From NCBI RefSeq assembly GCF_041222825.1, contig NZ_CP139482.1, positions 155,001 through 219,000 on the forward strand: a stretch of DNA of 64,000 nucleotides. Direction: 5' to 3'. This DNA comes from Candidatus Thalassolituus haligoni (GTDB lineage Bacteria; Pseudomonadota; Gammaproteobacteria; Pseudomonadales; Oceanobacteraceae). Position 1 is the first letter of the stretch, and the number at the start of each line of letters is the position of its first letter. Shown piece after piece: positions 1-10,937 of the stretch. The translations under genes were made by a program, and so were the position numbers. Under the pieces are notes generated by a model. The model saw nothing but the letters and a program-made list of their open reading frames with translations, was not told the DNA's origin and ran no database searches.

Positions 1-1110
<1,110 letters not shown>

Positions 1111-1267
1111 ATAACACCCAAACCGGGCTGTTATAACAGACGGAAACACCAGGCAACTGCTGCCTCTATTATGAATCTCTCAAAAAACTCATGTATCCAA
1201 CCCTATTTGGTGAAACTCTGCCGGGTCGATCGACCGATCCCCTTCAGACAGACAACACCATAACAGT

Positions 1268-1386
1268 TTGCTTGACGACAATAGAGCTGTGGAACCACCT
1301 GAATCCATCCCGAACTCAGAAGTGAAACGCAGCATCGCCGATGGTAGTGTGGGGTCTCCCCATGTGAGAGTAGGTCATCGTCAAGC
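1268..1386 (+). rRNA. 5S ribosomal RNA
   Basis: About 118 nt with the classic bacterial 5S blocks: 'ccgaactcagaagtgaaac', 'gccgatggtagtgtgggg' and 'gagagtaggtcatcgtcaag'. The 5' 'gcttgacgac' pairs with the 3' 'gtcatcgtcaagc' to form helix I, which fixes both ends within 1-2 nt. It follows the 23S gene after a spacer of about 157 nt with no tRNA in it, the usual end of a 16S-23S-5S operon. Confidence 0.96.
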
Positions 1387-1400
1387 TCTTAAATAGAACA

Positions 1401-1431
1401 CCCCGTCCTGCGCTGCAGGGCGGGGTTTTTT
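1401..1431 (+). terminator. Rho-independent terminator of the rRNA operon
   Basis: A 10-bp stem (ccccgtcctg / cagggcgggg, with one G-T pair) around loop cgctg is followed directly by six T. It lies 15 nt after the 5S gene. Confidence 0.93.
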
Positions 1432-1478
1432 ACGTTCGCTGTAAAACCAATGTGCTGAACAGTACCCTGAAACCAAAG

Positions 1479-1508
1479 GCCTGGTAGATTATTCTGCCAG
1501 GCTTTTTT
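1479..1508 (+). terminator. Second Rho-independent terminator after the rRNA operon
   Basis: Stem gcctggtaga / ttctgccaggc is followed by six T. It is a backup terminator in tandem with the one about 50 nt upstream, as is common after rRNA operons. Confidence 0.85.
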
Positions 1509-1682
1509 GTATTTTGAATTCGCATAAATATCAGCTCGGTGTTAGTCGTGAATACTTCTCAACCTGCCTACTGCTTGGAAAGGCGTCATGAATTAAGGCA
1601 ATCGACGACAAAAAAACGTCCCTTTGTCGTCAACGTCTTATTCTTGACTACACTTTCTTTGTACGTGTTACGGGGAACAGCA

Positions 1683-2939
1683 GTGGCAACTTATCTGGTT
1701 GTTGAAGACGACCCTGTCGTCAGCAAAATACTCAAACATATCATTCGGCAATCTCTTGGCGATCATGTTGTTTATGCATCGACATTGCAGGATGCTCTCT
1801 ATCTTTTGAAGCAACATCGACAGACGCTAGCTGCTGCGCTGGTTGATGTGTGTTTGCCTGATGCACCGAACGGCGAAGCCGTGGATGCTATCGTGACTGC
1901 TGGTGTCCCATGTGTCGTGCTGACTGCCAGTAACAATGAAGAAACGCGGCAGCGGTTTTTGCAATCCGGTATTGCTGATTATGTAACCAAGGATGGACGC
2001 TATTGGTACCTGTATGCGGTGAAGATGCTTGAGCGACTCGAGCGCAACCACTTATTTCCTGTTCTCGTGGTCGACGACTCAAAAGTTTGCAGAAATACCA
2101 TGATCAGAATGCTGGAAACCCATCGTTATCCGATTATTGAAGCCAGTAGCGCAGAAGAGGCTTTGGAGCATCTGGGAGAGAACCCGGAAATCAGAATCAT
2201 GGTAGTCGAGCATGAACTTCCGGGCATGAATGGTCTGGAGCTGGTTCAGATGGTACGTTACAAATACAGCGGACGACCGATAGGTATTATTGCTATCTCT
2301 GGTGTTAACTGCGGGCGTGAGCAGCTGACGGTAGATTTTATCAAGTCCGGTGCGGATGATTTTTTGCCAAAGCCATTTGATCATCAGGAATTTACCTGCC
2401 GTATTACCAATAGTACGTTGGCGACAGAAGCTTTCATTCAGCTACAGGAGCAGGCATCCAAGGATTATCTGACGGGCATGTTTAATCGCCGTTATTTTTC
2501 CAAAGAAGCTGATGAACGACTGGATAAATACAATAATGTAAAAAACAGCATGGCGCTGCTCGATATCGACTTTTTTAAGAAAACCAATGATGAATTTGGT
2601 CATCAGGCGGGTGATATTGTTTTGAAAACATTATCAGCTGAATTATTGCAGACCTTCTCCCAGCTGTTATCGGCCAGAGTTGGGGGTGAAGAGTTTGCGA
2701 TATTGATGCCCGGTATAAACTCCAGCCGGGCATCGGCCTTGATGGATGGCTTTCGACGGCACATTGAAGGGCTGCTTATTGATGTCGAAGATGGCGATTT
2801 GTTGCGGATTACGGTCAGCATCGGTATTTGCACGACCAGCGGTGGTTCTGCTGAGCAAATGTTTTCGGTGGCGGATGAATGCCTCTACCGCGCGAAACTG
2901 AGTGGTCGTAACAAGGTGGTATCCGTCGACGACGACTGA
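1683..2939 (+). CDS. Response regulator diguanylate cyclase, REC-REC-GGDEF (PleD-like)
   Basis: Makes c-di-GMP from two GTP under control of receiver domains; cytoplasmic. From the GTG at 1683 (preceded by 'cggggaac') the 418-residue protein starts VATYLVVEDD, a proper receiver start. An in-frame start at 1539 would add 48 residues unlike any receiver. The first REC has acidic pair EDD, phospho-acceptor Asp in LVDVCLPD, Thr in LTAS and Lys in VTKDG. The second REC (starts VLVVDDS) has Glu where the acceptor Asp should be (VVEHELPGMNG) and Lys in LPKPF. The GGDEF domain has an intact active site, GGEEF. No RxxD inhibitory site is visible five residues before it. The layout matches PleD, whose second receiver is also degenerate. 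No kinase is adjacent. Stand-alone gene with terminators upstream. Confidence 0.9.
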   Translation: MATYLVVEDDPVVSKILKHIIRQSLGDHVVYASTLQDALYLLKQHRQTLAAALVDVCLPDAPNGEAVDAIVTAGVPCVVLTASNNEETRQRFLQSGIADYVTKDGRYWYLYAVKMLERLERNHLFPVLVVDDSKVCRNTMIRMLETHRYPIIEASSAEEALEHLGENPEIRIMVVEHELPGMNGLELVQMVRYKYSGRPIGIIAISGVNCGREQLTVDFIKSGADDFLPKPFDHQEFTCRITNSTLATEAFIQLQEQASKDYLTGMFNRRYFSKEADERLDKYNNVKNSMALLDIDFFKKTNDEFGHQAGDIVLKTLSAELLQTFSQLLSARVGGEEFAILMPGINSSRASALMDGFRRHIEGLLIDVEDGDLLRITVSIGICTTSGGSAEQMFSVADECLYRAKLSGRNKVVSVDDD

Positions 2940-2988
2940 TGATGGATTGAAGAGAGGCCGGGCTGTACAGTAAGGTGTCCGATAATGA

Positions 2989-3345
<357 letters not shown>

Positions 3346-3351
3346 TAACAG

Positions 3352-4788
3352 ATGAAGTTCGAAGCAATACGCGCAAAGCTCCACGATGGCCGTTATCTGG
3401 TTGTTGATCAGTGGCAGATTGACGAAGGTCAGTTCTGGGCGATTACCGGAACTAACGGCAGCGGGAAAACGGTTCTGTCCTGTCTGTTGGGAGGGCGGGT
3501 CAAGCTGAGTCATGGCACCATACAATCACTGCGGGATAATGTCGCTTATGTCTCTCTGGAGGCTCAGGCCGAGCTGATTGAACACGAGCGCAAGGTGGAT
3601 GAAAGTGACCTTACGGACATGGCCTACAAGGGAACGCTGGTACGTGATCTGATTTCACCGCTGGAGGATGTCGCGGATCTTATTGATGGTTTGGGAATTC
3701 GCCATTTACTCGACCAGGGCTTCAGATCCTTGTCGACGGGTGAAAGTCGCAAGGTTTTGTGGGTTAACCGGCTGCGTCAGCAGCACGACTTACTGGTGTT
3801 GGATGAGCCGTATGAAGGTTTGGATGCGAACAGCCGTGACTACATCAGGGAGTGGCTGGATGATCTGGCAGCGAAAGGGATCCGCATTGTCTGGGTCGCC
3901 AATCGACTGGATGAATTACCGGACTGGATAACGCATGTGGCGTTTATGCACAATGCTGAACTTATGGCGCAAGGTGTTCGGCAAGAAGTACTGGCTCGGC
4001 CTGAGGTTAACGCCCTGATCCATTTTGACAGTGAGTTGCCCGAGTTACCGCCGCCGCCAGCTCCACCACTGATCCTCGCAGAAGATGAACCTCTTGTTTG
4101 TCTGACCCAGGGTAATATTGGTTACGACGATCGCGTGCTGTTTGATCAGTTGGACTGGACAATTACACCGGGCCAGCACTGGGCGGTTCAGGGGCCTAAT
4201 GGTTGTGGCAAAACCAGTTTGTTACAAATGTTGACGGGGGATAACCCGCAGTGCTACCGCAATAACTTGCGGCTGTTTGGTATCCAGCGTGGCTCGGGTG
4301 AAAGTATCTGGGATATAAAGAAGCATATCGGCCTGGTATCTGCCTCGTTGCAGTGGCAATACCGGGCTTCAACCAATGTCATCAGTGCCCTGGTTTCCGG
4401 CCTGCATGACAGTATCGGTTTGTATAAAGCCGTGCGGGATGATGACAAAAAGCTGGCGTTGCAGTGGCTGGATATTCTGGGACTTCGGCATAAGGCCAAC
4501 CAGAGTCTGCAGCACCTGTCATACGGTGAACAGCGACTGGTGCTGATTGGTCGGGCGCTGATCAAGCAACCGGCTTTGCTGATTCTGGATGAACCCTGTC
4601 AGGGGCTGGATGATATCAGTCGTCAGATGGTCTTGGCGTTTATCAATCGTTTGGTGAGTCAGCAGCGTATGACGATGCTGTATGTCACTCACCACGCTGA
4701 TGAAATTCCGGCTGAATTCCATCAGCGGTTGCTGTTTCAACCGCAACCGGATGGCAGCAGTATCATCCTGCCAATGACGACGGGCTGA
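3352..4788 (+). CDS. modF: ModF-like duplicated ABC ATPase
   Basis: A 478-residue protein with two ABC nucleotide-binding domains in one chain and no membrane segment. Domain 1 has Walker A GTNGSGKT (33-40), signature LSTGESRK and Walker B LLVLDEPYEG. Domain 2 has Walker A GPNGCGKT, signature LSYGEQRL and Walker B LLILDEPCQG. Length and layout match E. coli ModF/PhrA, a protein linked to molybdate transport whose exact job is unclear. No modABC genes are nearby, so the molybdate link is by family only. It follows the HIT gene at 6 nt and converges on the lipoprotein gene, with stop codons 6 nt apart. Confidence 0.82.
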   Translation: MKFEAIRAKLHDGRYLVVDQWQIDEGQFWAITGTNGSGKTVLSCLLGGRVKLSHGTIQSLRDNVAYVSLEAQAELIEHERKVDESDLTDMAYKGTLVRDLISPLEDVADLIDGLGIRHLLDQGFRSLSTGESRKVLWVNRLRQQHDLLVLDEPYEGLDANSRDYIREWLDDLAAKGIRIVWVANRLDELPDWITHVAFMHNAELMAQGVRQEVLARPEVNALIHFDSELPELPPPPAPPLILAEDEPLVCLTQGNIGYDDRVLFDQLDWTITPGQHWAVQGPNGCGKTSLLQMLTGDNPQCYRNNLRLFGIQRGSGESIWDIKKHIGLVSASLQWQYRASTNVISALVSGLHDSIGLYKAVRDDDKKLALQWLDILGLRHKANQSLQHLSYGEQRLVLIGRALIKQPALLILDEPCQGLDDISRQMVLAFINRLVSQQRMTMLYVTHHADEIPAEFHQRLLFQPQPDGSSIILPMTTG

Positions 4789-4798
4789 CAGCTGTCAG
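4785..4798. other. 14-bp perfect palindrome containing both stop codons of a convergent gene pair
   Basis: CTGACAGCTGTCAG. The TGA of the ModF-like gene (4786-4788) and the reverse-strand TGA of the lipoprotein gene (4795-4797) sit in the two arms. No T-run follows on either strand, so it is not an obvious terminator. Confidence 0.7.
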
Positions 4799-5859
4799 GG
4801 TTGCGAGAGTTTTGGTTTTGAGGTGGCTGGTACTGGTACCGACGCCTCAGATTCCAACGTATGCAGACGGCTGGTGAGTTCCTGGATTCTCTTTTCCAGC
4901 GGAGCCTTGATATTAACTGACAGTTCGTTGGCTTTCTGTACCAGTGCCAGAGTCTGATCGATAAAGGCCATATTGCGAAGGTCGCCAGCGTTAAGCGCTT
5001 CGGCTAACTGATGCAGGTAATCCTCGAAGCGCAGAGCAGCCTGCTCTGCGTCATCGATATCCATATTGATGATTTTTTCGGCTTCACGGCCGATATAAAG
5101 CGCATGTTGTGCCGCTCGCAGTGCCCGTTTGCCGATCTGTTCCGACAAAACCCGATTGGGGTATTGGTCACTGATAGTATCTCTGGCTTCTTCAGTTAGC
5201 TTTTCTGCTGCCCGAAAGGTATCGGCGGCAAAGTCATCGACACCTTCATCTTCGGCCTTATCAAGGGTTTTTCGGGCGGGACGCCAGTGCAGCTCGAGCA
5301 TGGTGTCACGCTCCAATGCCTGCATGTCTTCAAGCAGATCACTAATATCGTCGTTCATATTGCCATCGCGGCCCGCTTCAATACGTTGTGCCAACGCTTT
5401 GATTTGCTCGAACTGCTTCTGATAGGCGGCTGGTAATACCTTGTTGGCCTTGATTTCTTCCAGTGTCTGTTTCTGCACCAGTAGTACCGATAGCCTGTCT
5501 TCAACTTTCTGTTTGTTGGTCATAGCGCTTTCAAACAGTGTTAGCGTCCAGGCGGCGGCTTCGATAGCTTGTTGGTTTTTTCCGGCCAGGTCATCCTTAC
5601 GTGCCGTTTTGATGGACTCGTTCATCTGTTGCCAGTGCAGCGGAGAATACAGGGCAATATTTTCATTTCTCGCCGTGATCAACGCATCTTCCGCCTTGTC
5701 GAGTGCGGAATCCGTATCGCCGGTAAAGGCTTCTGCCTTGCGTGCAGCGAGGTCGTCGAAGGCTTCTTCGTTAGCGATATGTTTGCTGGCACAGCCTGAT
5801 GCCAGCAGCAGGGCCAGCAGAATAGGCAGGAAAGTGCTATGCCGGAGCATGGAGAACAT
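4795..5859 (-). CDS. Predicted coiled-coil lipoprotein of unknown function
   Basis: A 354-residue protein with a lipoprotein signal: hydrophobic LPILLALLLASG followed by Cys (lipobox LASGC, Cys about residue 23), so probably anchored in the outer or inner membrane facing the periplasm. The rest is almost entirely charged and helical, rich in Ala, Glu, Lys and Asp with heptad-like spacing, and has no transmembrane segment or catalytic motif I recognise. It resembles envelope proteins annotated as DUF4398-type, but that is a weak impression. 'aggatctctat' places a ribosome site before the chosen ATG; a second ATG three codons on is possible. It has its own start just past the ilvD terminator. 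Confidence 0.8.
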   Translation of the reverse strand: MFSMLRHSTFLPILLALLLASGCASKHIANEEAFDDLAARKAEAFTGDTDSALDKAEDALITARNENIALYSPLHWQQMNESIKTARKDDLAGKNQQAIEAAAWTLTLFESAMTNKQKVEDRLSVLLVQKQTLEEIKANKVLPAAYQKQFEQIKALAQRIEAGRDGNMNDDISDLLEDMQALERDTMLELHWRPARKTLDKAEDEGVDDFAADTFRAAEKLTEEARDTISDQYPNRVLSEQIGKRALRAAQHALYIGREAEKIINMDIDDAEQAALRFEDYLHQLAEALNAGDLRNMAFIDQTLALVQKANELSVNIKAPLEKRIQELTSRLHTLESEASVPVPATSKPKLSQP

Positions 5860-5878
5860 ATAGAGATCCTGTTAGTGC

Positions 5879-5915
5879 AAAAAAAAGCGCTGTCTCACTG
5901 ACGGTGAAACAGCGC
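5879..5915 (-). terminator. Rho-independent terminator downstream of ilvD
   Basis: Read on the minus strand: stem gcgctgt...acagcgc, extended by a tcac/gtga inner stem, then a run of seven or eight T. It lies between the ilvD stop and the lipoprotein start, so the two minus-strand genes are separately transcribed. Confidence 0.9.
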
Positions 5916-5988
5916 CGCTTTCAGGTCACACGTCAGTGTGCTGAAAGATCAGACTGGCTATCGTCTGACGGGTTCTCAATTTCTGGCG

Positions 5989-7824
5989 TTAATCGAGTAA
6001 CGATTTGTCGCGCACGGCACCTTTATCGGCGCTGGTAGCGAACTTGGCATATACCTTCAGTGCCGTGCTGACTTTACGTGGACGCTGCTCCACCGGTTTC
6101 CAGCCGTTGGCATCCTGCGCTGTGCGACGGGCAGCCAGTTCGGCGTCATCGATCATCACGTTAATCGTACGGTTCGGAATGTCGATGGTAATCGGATCGC
6201 CATCTTGCAGCAGACCAATCGCACCGCCGGCAGCGGCTTCCGGAGAGGCATGACCAATCGACAGACCGGAGGTGCCACCGGAGAAGCGACCATCCGTCAG
6301 CAGTGCACAGTCTTTGCCCAATCCTTTTGATTTAAGGTAAGAGGTCGGGTACAGCATTTCTTGCATGCCGGGACCGCCTTTCGGACCTTCGTAGCGGATG
6401 ATGACGACATCACCGGCGACCACTTCGTCGGCCAGAATGCCTTTTACCGCGCTGTCCTGAGACTCAAAAATTTTCGCCTTGCCGTTAAACAACAGAATGG
6501 AATCATCAACACCAGCGGTTTTTACCACGCAGCCGTCGAGGGCGATATTGCCGTACAGAACCGCCAGCCCACCTTCTGTGGAGTAGGCGTTTTCGAGATT
6601 ACGAATACAGCCGTTGGCGCGATCACCATCCAGCGTTGGCCAGCGGGTGCTCTGGCTGAACGCGGTCTGGGTCGGAATTCCGGCCGGACCTGCTTTATAA
6701 AACTCCAGCACTTCTGGCGTCGGATTGCGCATGATATCCCACTTATCCAGCGCCTCAAGCATGGTCGCGCTGTGTACGGTGGGCAGGTCGGCGTGCAGCA
6801 GACCGGCGCGTTCGATTTCGCCCAGGATACCCATAATGCCACCGGCCCGGTGGACATCTTCGATATGGTATTTCGGTGAGTTCGGCGCCACTTTACACAG
6901 CTGCGGCACGACACGGGACATACGGTCGATGTCTTTCAGATCGAAGTCCACTTCGGCTTCCTGGGCCGCCGCCAGCAGATGCAGAATGGTATTGGTTGAA
7001 CCACCCATGACGATATCCAGCGTGATGGCATTCTCGAACGCTTTAAAGCCGGCGATGGAACGCGGCAGCACCGATTTATCGTTTTCTTCATAATAACGCT
7101 TGGAATTTTTCACGATCAGACGCGCCGCTTCGAGGAACAACTCTTCACGGTCAGAGTGAGTCGCCAGTACCGTACCGTTACCAGGCAACGACAGACCAAT
7201 GGCTTCGGTCAGGCAGTTCATGGAGTTGGCGGTGAACATTCCAGAGCAGGAACCACAGGTTGGGCAGGCGCTGCGTTCGTATTCGGCGACTTTTTCATCG
7301 GAGGCCGAATCATCGGCGGCGATGACCATGGCATCAACCAGATCCAGCTTGTGTTCCGACAGCTTGGTTTTACCGGCTTCCATCGGACCGCCAGAGACAA
7401 ACACTACCGGAATATTCAGGCGCAACGCCGCCATCAGCATTCCCGGTGTGATTTTGTCGCAGTTGGAGATACACACCAGCGCGTCGGCACAGTGGGCATT
7501 GACCATATATTCGACCGAATCGGCAATGATTTCGCGGCTGGGCAAACTGTAGAGCATGCCGTCGTGCCCCATGGCGATACCGTCATCCACGGCAATGGTG
7601 TTGAACTCTTTGGCGACACCACCGGCTTTTTCGATTTCACGCGCGACCAGCTGCCCCATGTCCTTCAGATGTACATGGCCCGGAACAAACTGGGTAAAAG
7701 AGTTGGCGACGGCGATGATCGGCTTATGGAAATCGTCGTCTTTCATTCCGGTGGCGCGCCACAGGGCACGGGCACCCGCCATATTACGACCTGCGGTTGA
7801 GGTCTTGGAGCGGTACTCAGGCAT
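5989..7824 (-). CDS. ilvD: Dihydroxy-acid dehydratase
   Basis: Dehydrates 2,3-dihydroxyisovalerate and 2,3-dihydroxy-3-methylvalerate to the 2-oxo acids in valine and isoleucine synthesis; cytoplasmic Fe-S enzyme. The 611-residue protein starts MPEYRSKT after 'aaagagagaga', giving the family's usual length (E. coli 616). An in-frame start at 7986 would add 54 unrelated residues and is rejected. Cluster and active-site motifs are intact: [12 protein letters not shown] and [16 protein letters not shown], plus GRFSGGTSG near the C-terminus that contributes the catalytic serine. Single gene with its own terminator. Confidence 0.97.
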   Translation of the reverse strand: MPEYRSKTSTAGRNMAGARALWRATGMKDDDFHKPIIAVANSFTQFVPGHVHLKDMGQLVAREIEKAGGVAKEFNTIAVDDGIAMGHDGMLYSLPSREIIADSVEYMVNAHCADALVCISNCDKITPGMLMAALRLNIPVVFVSGGPMEAGKTKLSEHKLDLVDAMVIAADDSASDEKVAEYERSACPTCGSCSGMFTANSMNCLTEAIGLSLPGNGTVLATHSDREELFLEAARLIVKNSKRYYEENDKSVLPRSIAGFKAFENAITLDIVMGGSTNTILHLLAAAQEAEVDFDLKDIDRMSRVVPQLCKVAPNSPKYHIEDVHRAGGIMGILGEIERAGLLHADLPTVHSATMLEALDKWDIMRNPTPEVLEFYKAGPAGIPTQTAFSQSTRWPTLDGDRANGCIRNLENAYSTEGGLAVLYGNIALDGCVVKTAGVDDSILLFNGKAKIFESQDSAVKGILADEVVAGDVVIIRYEGPKGGPGMQEMLYPTSYLKSKGLGKDCALLTDGRFSGGTSGLSIGHASPEAAAGGAIGLLQDGDPITIDIPNRTINVMIDDAELAARRTAQDANGWKPVEQRPRKVSTALKVYAKFATSADKGAVRDKSLLD

Positions 7825-8017
7825 GGTGTCTCTCTCTTTATTCGTAGATCCTGCCGCAGCGGCTGGCAGTACGGCTATTTTATGCGCTTCGGGTTGGCGA
7901 CAAGCGCTGCCCGGATGCGTGAAAGGCACGTAGTTTAGCAAAAGGCCGCTCACAACGCAGTGATCTTGGCGAACGATTGGTGTCATCTTGTTGCTGAGTA
8001 GTAGGGAAATCCGCAGG

Positions 8018-8361
8018 TGTGAATAAGGTGGACTTATCCCATGTTTCTGTGGATAAAAGCTGGGATAACTTTGGGGTAACCAGCGGACTCCCCTGTCGTT
8101 GTTAGAGGTTGGTTGAGTTGTTCAAAAAACAACCTTTGTGATTTCATGCCAAAGATTCTCTAAAGACCAAAAAAATATTAACAAATCATCGAGTTATAGA
8201 GTGTTTCACGAATCCTTCGGCTGCTTGTCAGGAAAAGCACATCTTTTATGTTCGTTGGAGGGTAAACAATGACCGGTGTCCCTTGACGTTCTGTGATGTG
8301 GATAACAAATTGCAATGGCGCGATCGATGTGTGGATAAGTGTGTGAATAGATAGATGGATA
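8018..8361 (+). other. Cluster of DnaA boxes in the ilvD-argS intergenic region
   Basis: The 739-bp gap between the divergent ilvD and argS genes holds three perfect 9-mers TGTGGATAA (8048-8056, 8297-8305, 8330-8338), one with a single mismatch (TGTGAATAA, 8018-8026) and two with two mismatches (about 8342 and 8353), all in the same orientation. An A+T-rich stretch (about 8120-8200) lies between the groups. A 12-bp direct repeat AACAAATCATCG occurs at 8180-8191 and 8451-8462. TGTGGATAA is the reverse complement of the DnaA consensus TTATCCACA. It could be a replication start region, a DnaA-titrating site or DnaA control of the flanking genes. I see no believable gene in this gap. Confidence 0.65.
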
Positions 8362-8563
8362 ACTTCTTTTGGTGGCGGCTTCCAGAGAAAACGGACGGAA
8401 AACGGCGGTCACTTGATCGGATGTATTCTGACGGTGCGTTTTAGTCACTGAACAAATCATCGGGTTTTTGTACTGGGTGCAGCCCTATCCTTCACCCGGA
8501 GCGCTGAATTTGAGATACTCAGGTTCCTTTCCTGTCAATCGATACCAATCTGATCCCCTGCTT

Positions 8564-10249
8564 ATGAAACCGCAAATTGCCGAGCTGCTGTCCGTCGCCA
8601 TTTCTTGTCTGAAAGAACAACAGGTGTTACCTGCCGAATACGAGGCGCGTATCCAGATCGATAACACCCGTGACAAGGCGCACGGAGACCTGGCAACGAA
8701 TCTGGCCTTGACCCTGGCCAAGTCAGCGGGCAAAAAACCCCGTGAGCTGGCGCAGTTACTGGTGGATGCACTACCCGCCACGGCGCTGATCGAGAAGGTT
8801 GAAATCGCAGGCCCCGGATTTATCAATTTTTACCTCAGCCAGGCGTCAACCAGTCATCTGGTCAAGGCCGTGCTGGATGCCGGTGCCCGTTATGGCCGGA
8901 ATGATTCCGGTGCCGGTAAAAAGGTACAGGTCGAGTTTGTGTCGGCCAACCCGACCGGGCCGCTGCATATTGGCCATGGCCGTGGTGCAGCGGTCGGCGA
9001 CTGTATCTGTCGGTTGCTGGATGCCAACGGCTGGGAAGTGACCCGCGAGTTTTATTACAACGATGCCGGTGCCCAGATCAGCAATCTGGCGCTGTCGGTA
9101 CAAGCACGTTGCAAGGGGATGACACCGGACGACGCCGGTTGGCCAGAGAACGGCTACCGTGGCGACTATATTGTTGATCTGGCGAACGATTATATGGCTG
9201 GAGTCACAGTAGAGTCTGCTGACCAGAGTTACACCGGTGCCAAAGACGTGGATGATCTTGACGCCATTCGGCATTTCGCGGTGGCGTATTTGCGCCGTGA
9301 GCAGGATCTGGATCTGAAAGCCTTCGCAGTTGATTTTGATGTCTATTTTCTGGAATCCTCGCTGTACAGTGAAGGCAAGGTCGACGACGTGGTACAACGC
9401 CTGATGGCTAGTGGTTACACCTATGAGGATGGCGGTGCCCTGTGGCTGAAAACCACCGAGTTCGGCGACGATAAAGATCGTGTGATGCGCAAGTCTGACG
9501 GTGGTTTTACCTACTTTGTACCGGATGTGGCCTATCACCTGGATAAATGGCAGCGCGGTTTTGAACGGGTCGTGAATGAACAGGGAGCTGATCATCACAG
9601 TACCATCACTCGCGTGCGGGCCGGTTTGCAGGCGCTGGCTGTGGGTATTCCCCAAGGCTGGCCTGACTATGTGTTACACCAGATGGTTACCGTAATGCGT
9701 GGTGGCGAAGAGGTGAAAATCTCCAAACGCGCCGGTAGCTACGTCACCCTGCGTGATCTGATTGACGAAGTAGGTCGTGACGCCACCCGTTATTTCCTCG
9801 CGGCGCGCAAAGCGGATAGTCAGCTGACCTTTGATATCGACTTGGCGCGTGAACAGTCATCGGATAACCCGGTGTACTATATTCAATATGCCCATGCCCG
9901 CGTCTGTTCCATTTTCCGCAAGCTGGCGGAATCGGGACTGAGCTGGGATGCGGCAATCGGTCTGGCAGCTCTGGAGCACCTGCAGCTGGATTCCGAGAAA
10001 GAACTGATCGTGAAGTTGGGGCGCTTTCCGGAAGTGGTCAAGGTGGCAGGTGCTGCCAACGAGCCGCATCAGATTGCTAACTACCTCAAGGATCTGGCGG
10101 CGGATTTTCACACCTATTACAACTCCGAAAAAACCCTGGTGGACGACGATGGTTTGCGTAACGGTCGTCTGACTCTGGCAGAAGCTGTCCGCCAGGTGAT
10201 TGCCAACGGATTGTATTTGTTGGGTGTGAGCGCTCCGGACGTGATGTAA
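8564..10249 (+). CDS. argS: Arginyl-tRNA synthetase
   Basis: Charges tRNA-Arg with arginine; class I synthetase in the cytoplasm. The 561-residue protein from the ATG at 8564 starts MKPQIAELL, the usual start of the N-terminal Add1 domain. An upstream in-frame start at 8468 would add 32 unrelated residues. The HIGH signature is present in [20 protein letters not shown]-like KISKRAG, the TYF...VAYHLDKW region and the C-terminal anticodon-binding domain are also visible. It is followed by a SPOR-domain gene 67 nt later, the argS-ftsN-like order of many gammaproteobacteria. Confidence 0.97.
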   Translation: MKPQIAELLSVAISCLKEQQVLPAEYEARIQIDNTRDKAHGDLATNLALTLAKSAGKKPRELAQLLVDALPATALIEKVEIAGPGFINFYLSQASTSHLVKAVLDAGARYGRNDSGAGKKVQVEFVSANPTGPLHIGHGRGAAVGDCICRLLDANGWEVTREFYYNDAGAQISNLALSVQARCKGMTPDDAGWPENGYRGDYIVDLANDYMAGVTVESADQSYTGAKDVDDLDAIRHFAVAYLRREQDLDLKAFAVDFDVYFLESSLYSEGKVDDVVQRLMASGYTYEDGGALWLKTTEFGDDKDRVMRKSDGGFTYFVPDVAYHLDKWQRGFERVVNEQGADHHSTITRVRAGLQALAVGIPQGWPDYVLHQMVTVMRGGEEVKISKRAGSYVTLRDLIDEVGRDATRYFLAARKADSQLTFDIDLAREQSSDNPVYYIQYAHARVCSIFRKLAESGLSWDAAIGLAALEHLQLDSEKELIVKLGRFPEVVKVAGAANEPHQIANYLKDLAADFHTYYNSEKTLVDDDGLRNGRLTLAEAVRQVIANGLYLLGVSAPDVM

Positions 10250-10316
10250 AGCCACTTGTCACCGCGGTGGGTGAAGCTGCCTGCCGCCATCAACCATTTA
10301 TCAGGATGAAAGGTTT

Positions 10317-10895
10317 ATGTCCGACAGTTCCAGTCGTATTCCCGGTTGGGTATGGATCACCACGCCAACACTGGCCATCGCCTTTGCCGGATTTGTCATT
10401 TATCTCAGTACCCTGCCTGCCAGTGACGAGCTGGGAGCGGTCAAGGGCGATGCCCGCCAGGCATTGCAACAGGGTATCGAGCGGGCAAAAGCCAGCGTTG
10501 CAGATACTGTGAAAAACCAGGCGCTGCGAGAAGCGGGCAAACCAGCCTATGATTTTTATCGTTTGCTGGAACAGCAGAAAGTAGATGCGCCGGAAGTCGA
10601 CGCCTATGTCTCGACCCCAAAAGATGCCACCGTCAACTATGAGTACTTGCTTCAGGTCGGCTCTTTCCGTAATGGTGATGATGCCGATGAAATGCGGGCC
10701 AACCTGCTGTTACTGGGCATGAATGCCTACTCGGTTGAAGCCAGTATTAACAGTGGCACCTGGTATCGGGTGTTTGTCGGCCCCTTTTCCAATCGCTCAA
10801 AATTGAACAAGGCGCAGGATATCCTGGTCAGTAACAACATCAGTCCATTATTGATAAAAAACCCGCTGCCAGCAGCTTCCGGTACTCAGCAATAG
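10317..10895 (+). CDS. SPOR-domain inner-membrane protein (FtsN-like)
   Basis: A 192-residue protein. A short cytoplasmic N-terminus is followed by one membrane segment (about 10-30, WVWITTPTLAIAFAGFVIYL), a charged linker, and a C-terminal SPOR domain (about 113-185, with LLQVGSFRN and WYRVFVGPFSN). SPOR domains bind denuded septal peptidoglycan, so a role at the division site is likely. The linker is shorter than in E. coli FtsN, so calling it FtsN itself is uncertain. Its position after argS is the common context of this family in gammaproteobacteria. Confidence 0.88.
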   Translation: MSDSSSRIPGWVWITTPTLAIAFAGFVIYLSTLPASDELGAVKGDARQALQQGIERAKASVADTVKNQALREAGKPAYDFYRLLEQQKVDAPEVDAYVSTPKDATVNYEYLLQVGSFRNGDDADEMRANLLLLGMNAYSVEASINSGTWYRVFVGPFSNRSKLNKAQDILVSNNISPLLIKNPLPAASGTQQ

Positions 10896-10937
10896 TCTTG
10901 CCTCCGGGTTGCTGACAGTCATGGCGAGGAAGTTCTT

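Noticed and set aside
6361..7933. Long antisense frames (up to 214 codons) opposite ilvD
   Set aside because: They mirror the codon bias of ilvD, have no ribosome sites and show no family features.
8206..8460. 84-codon minus-strand frame in the ilvD-argS gap
   Set aside because: Composition is unlike a protein, no ribosome site, and it spans the DnaA-box region.
8846..9655. 269-codon antisense frame opposite argS
   Set aside because: argS is unmistakable; the antisense frame has no recognisable motif.
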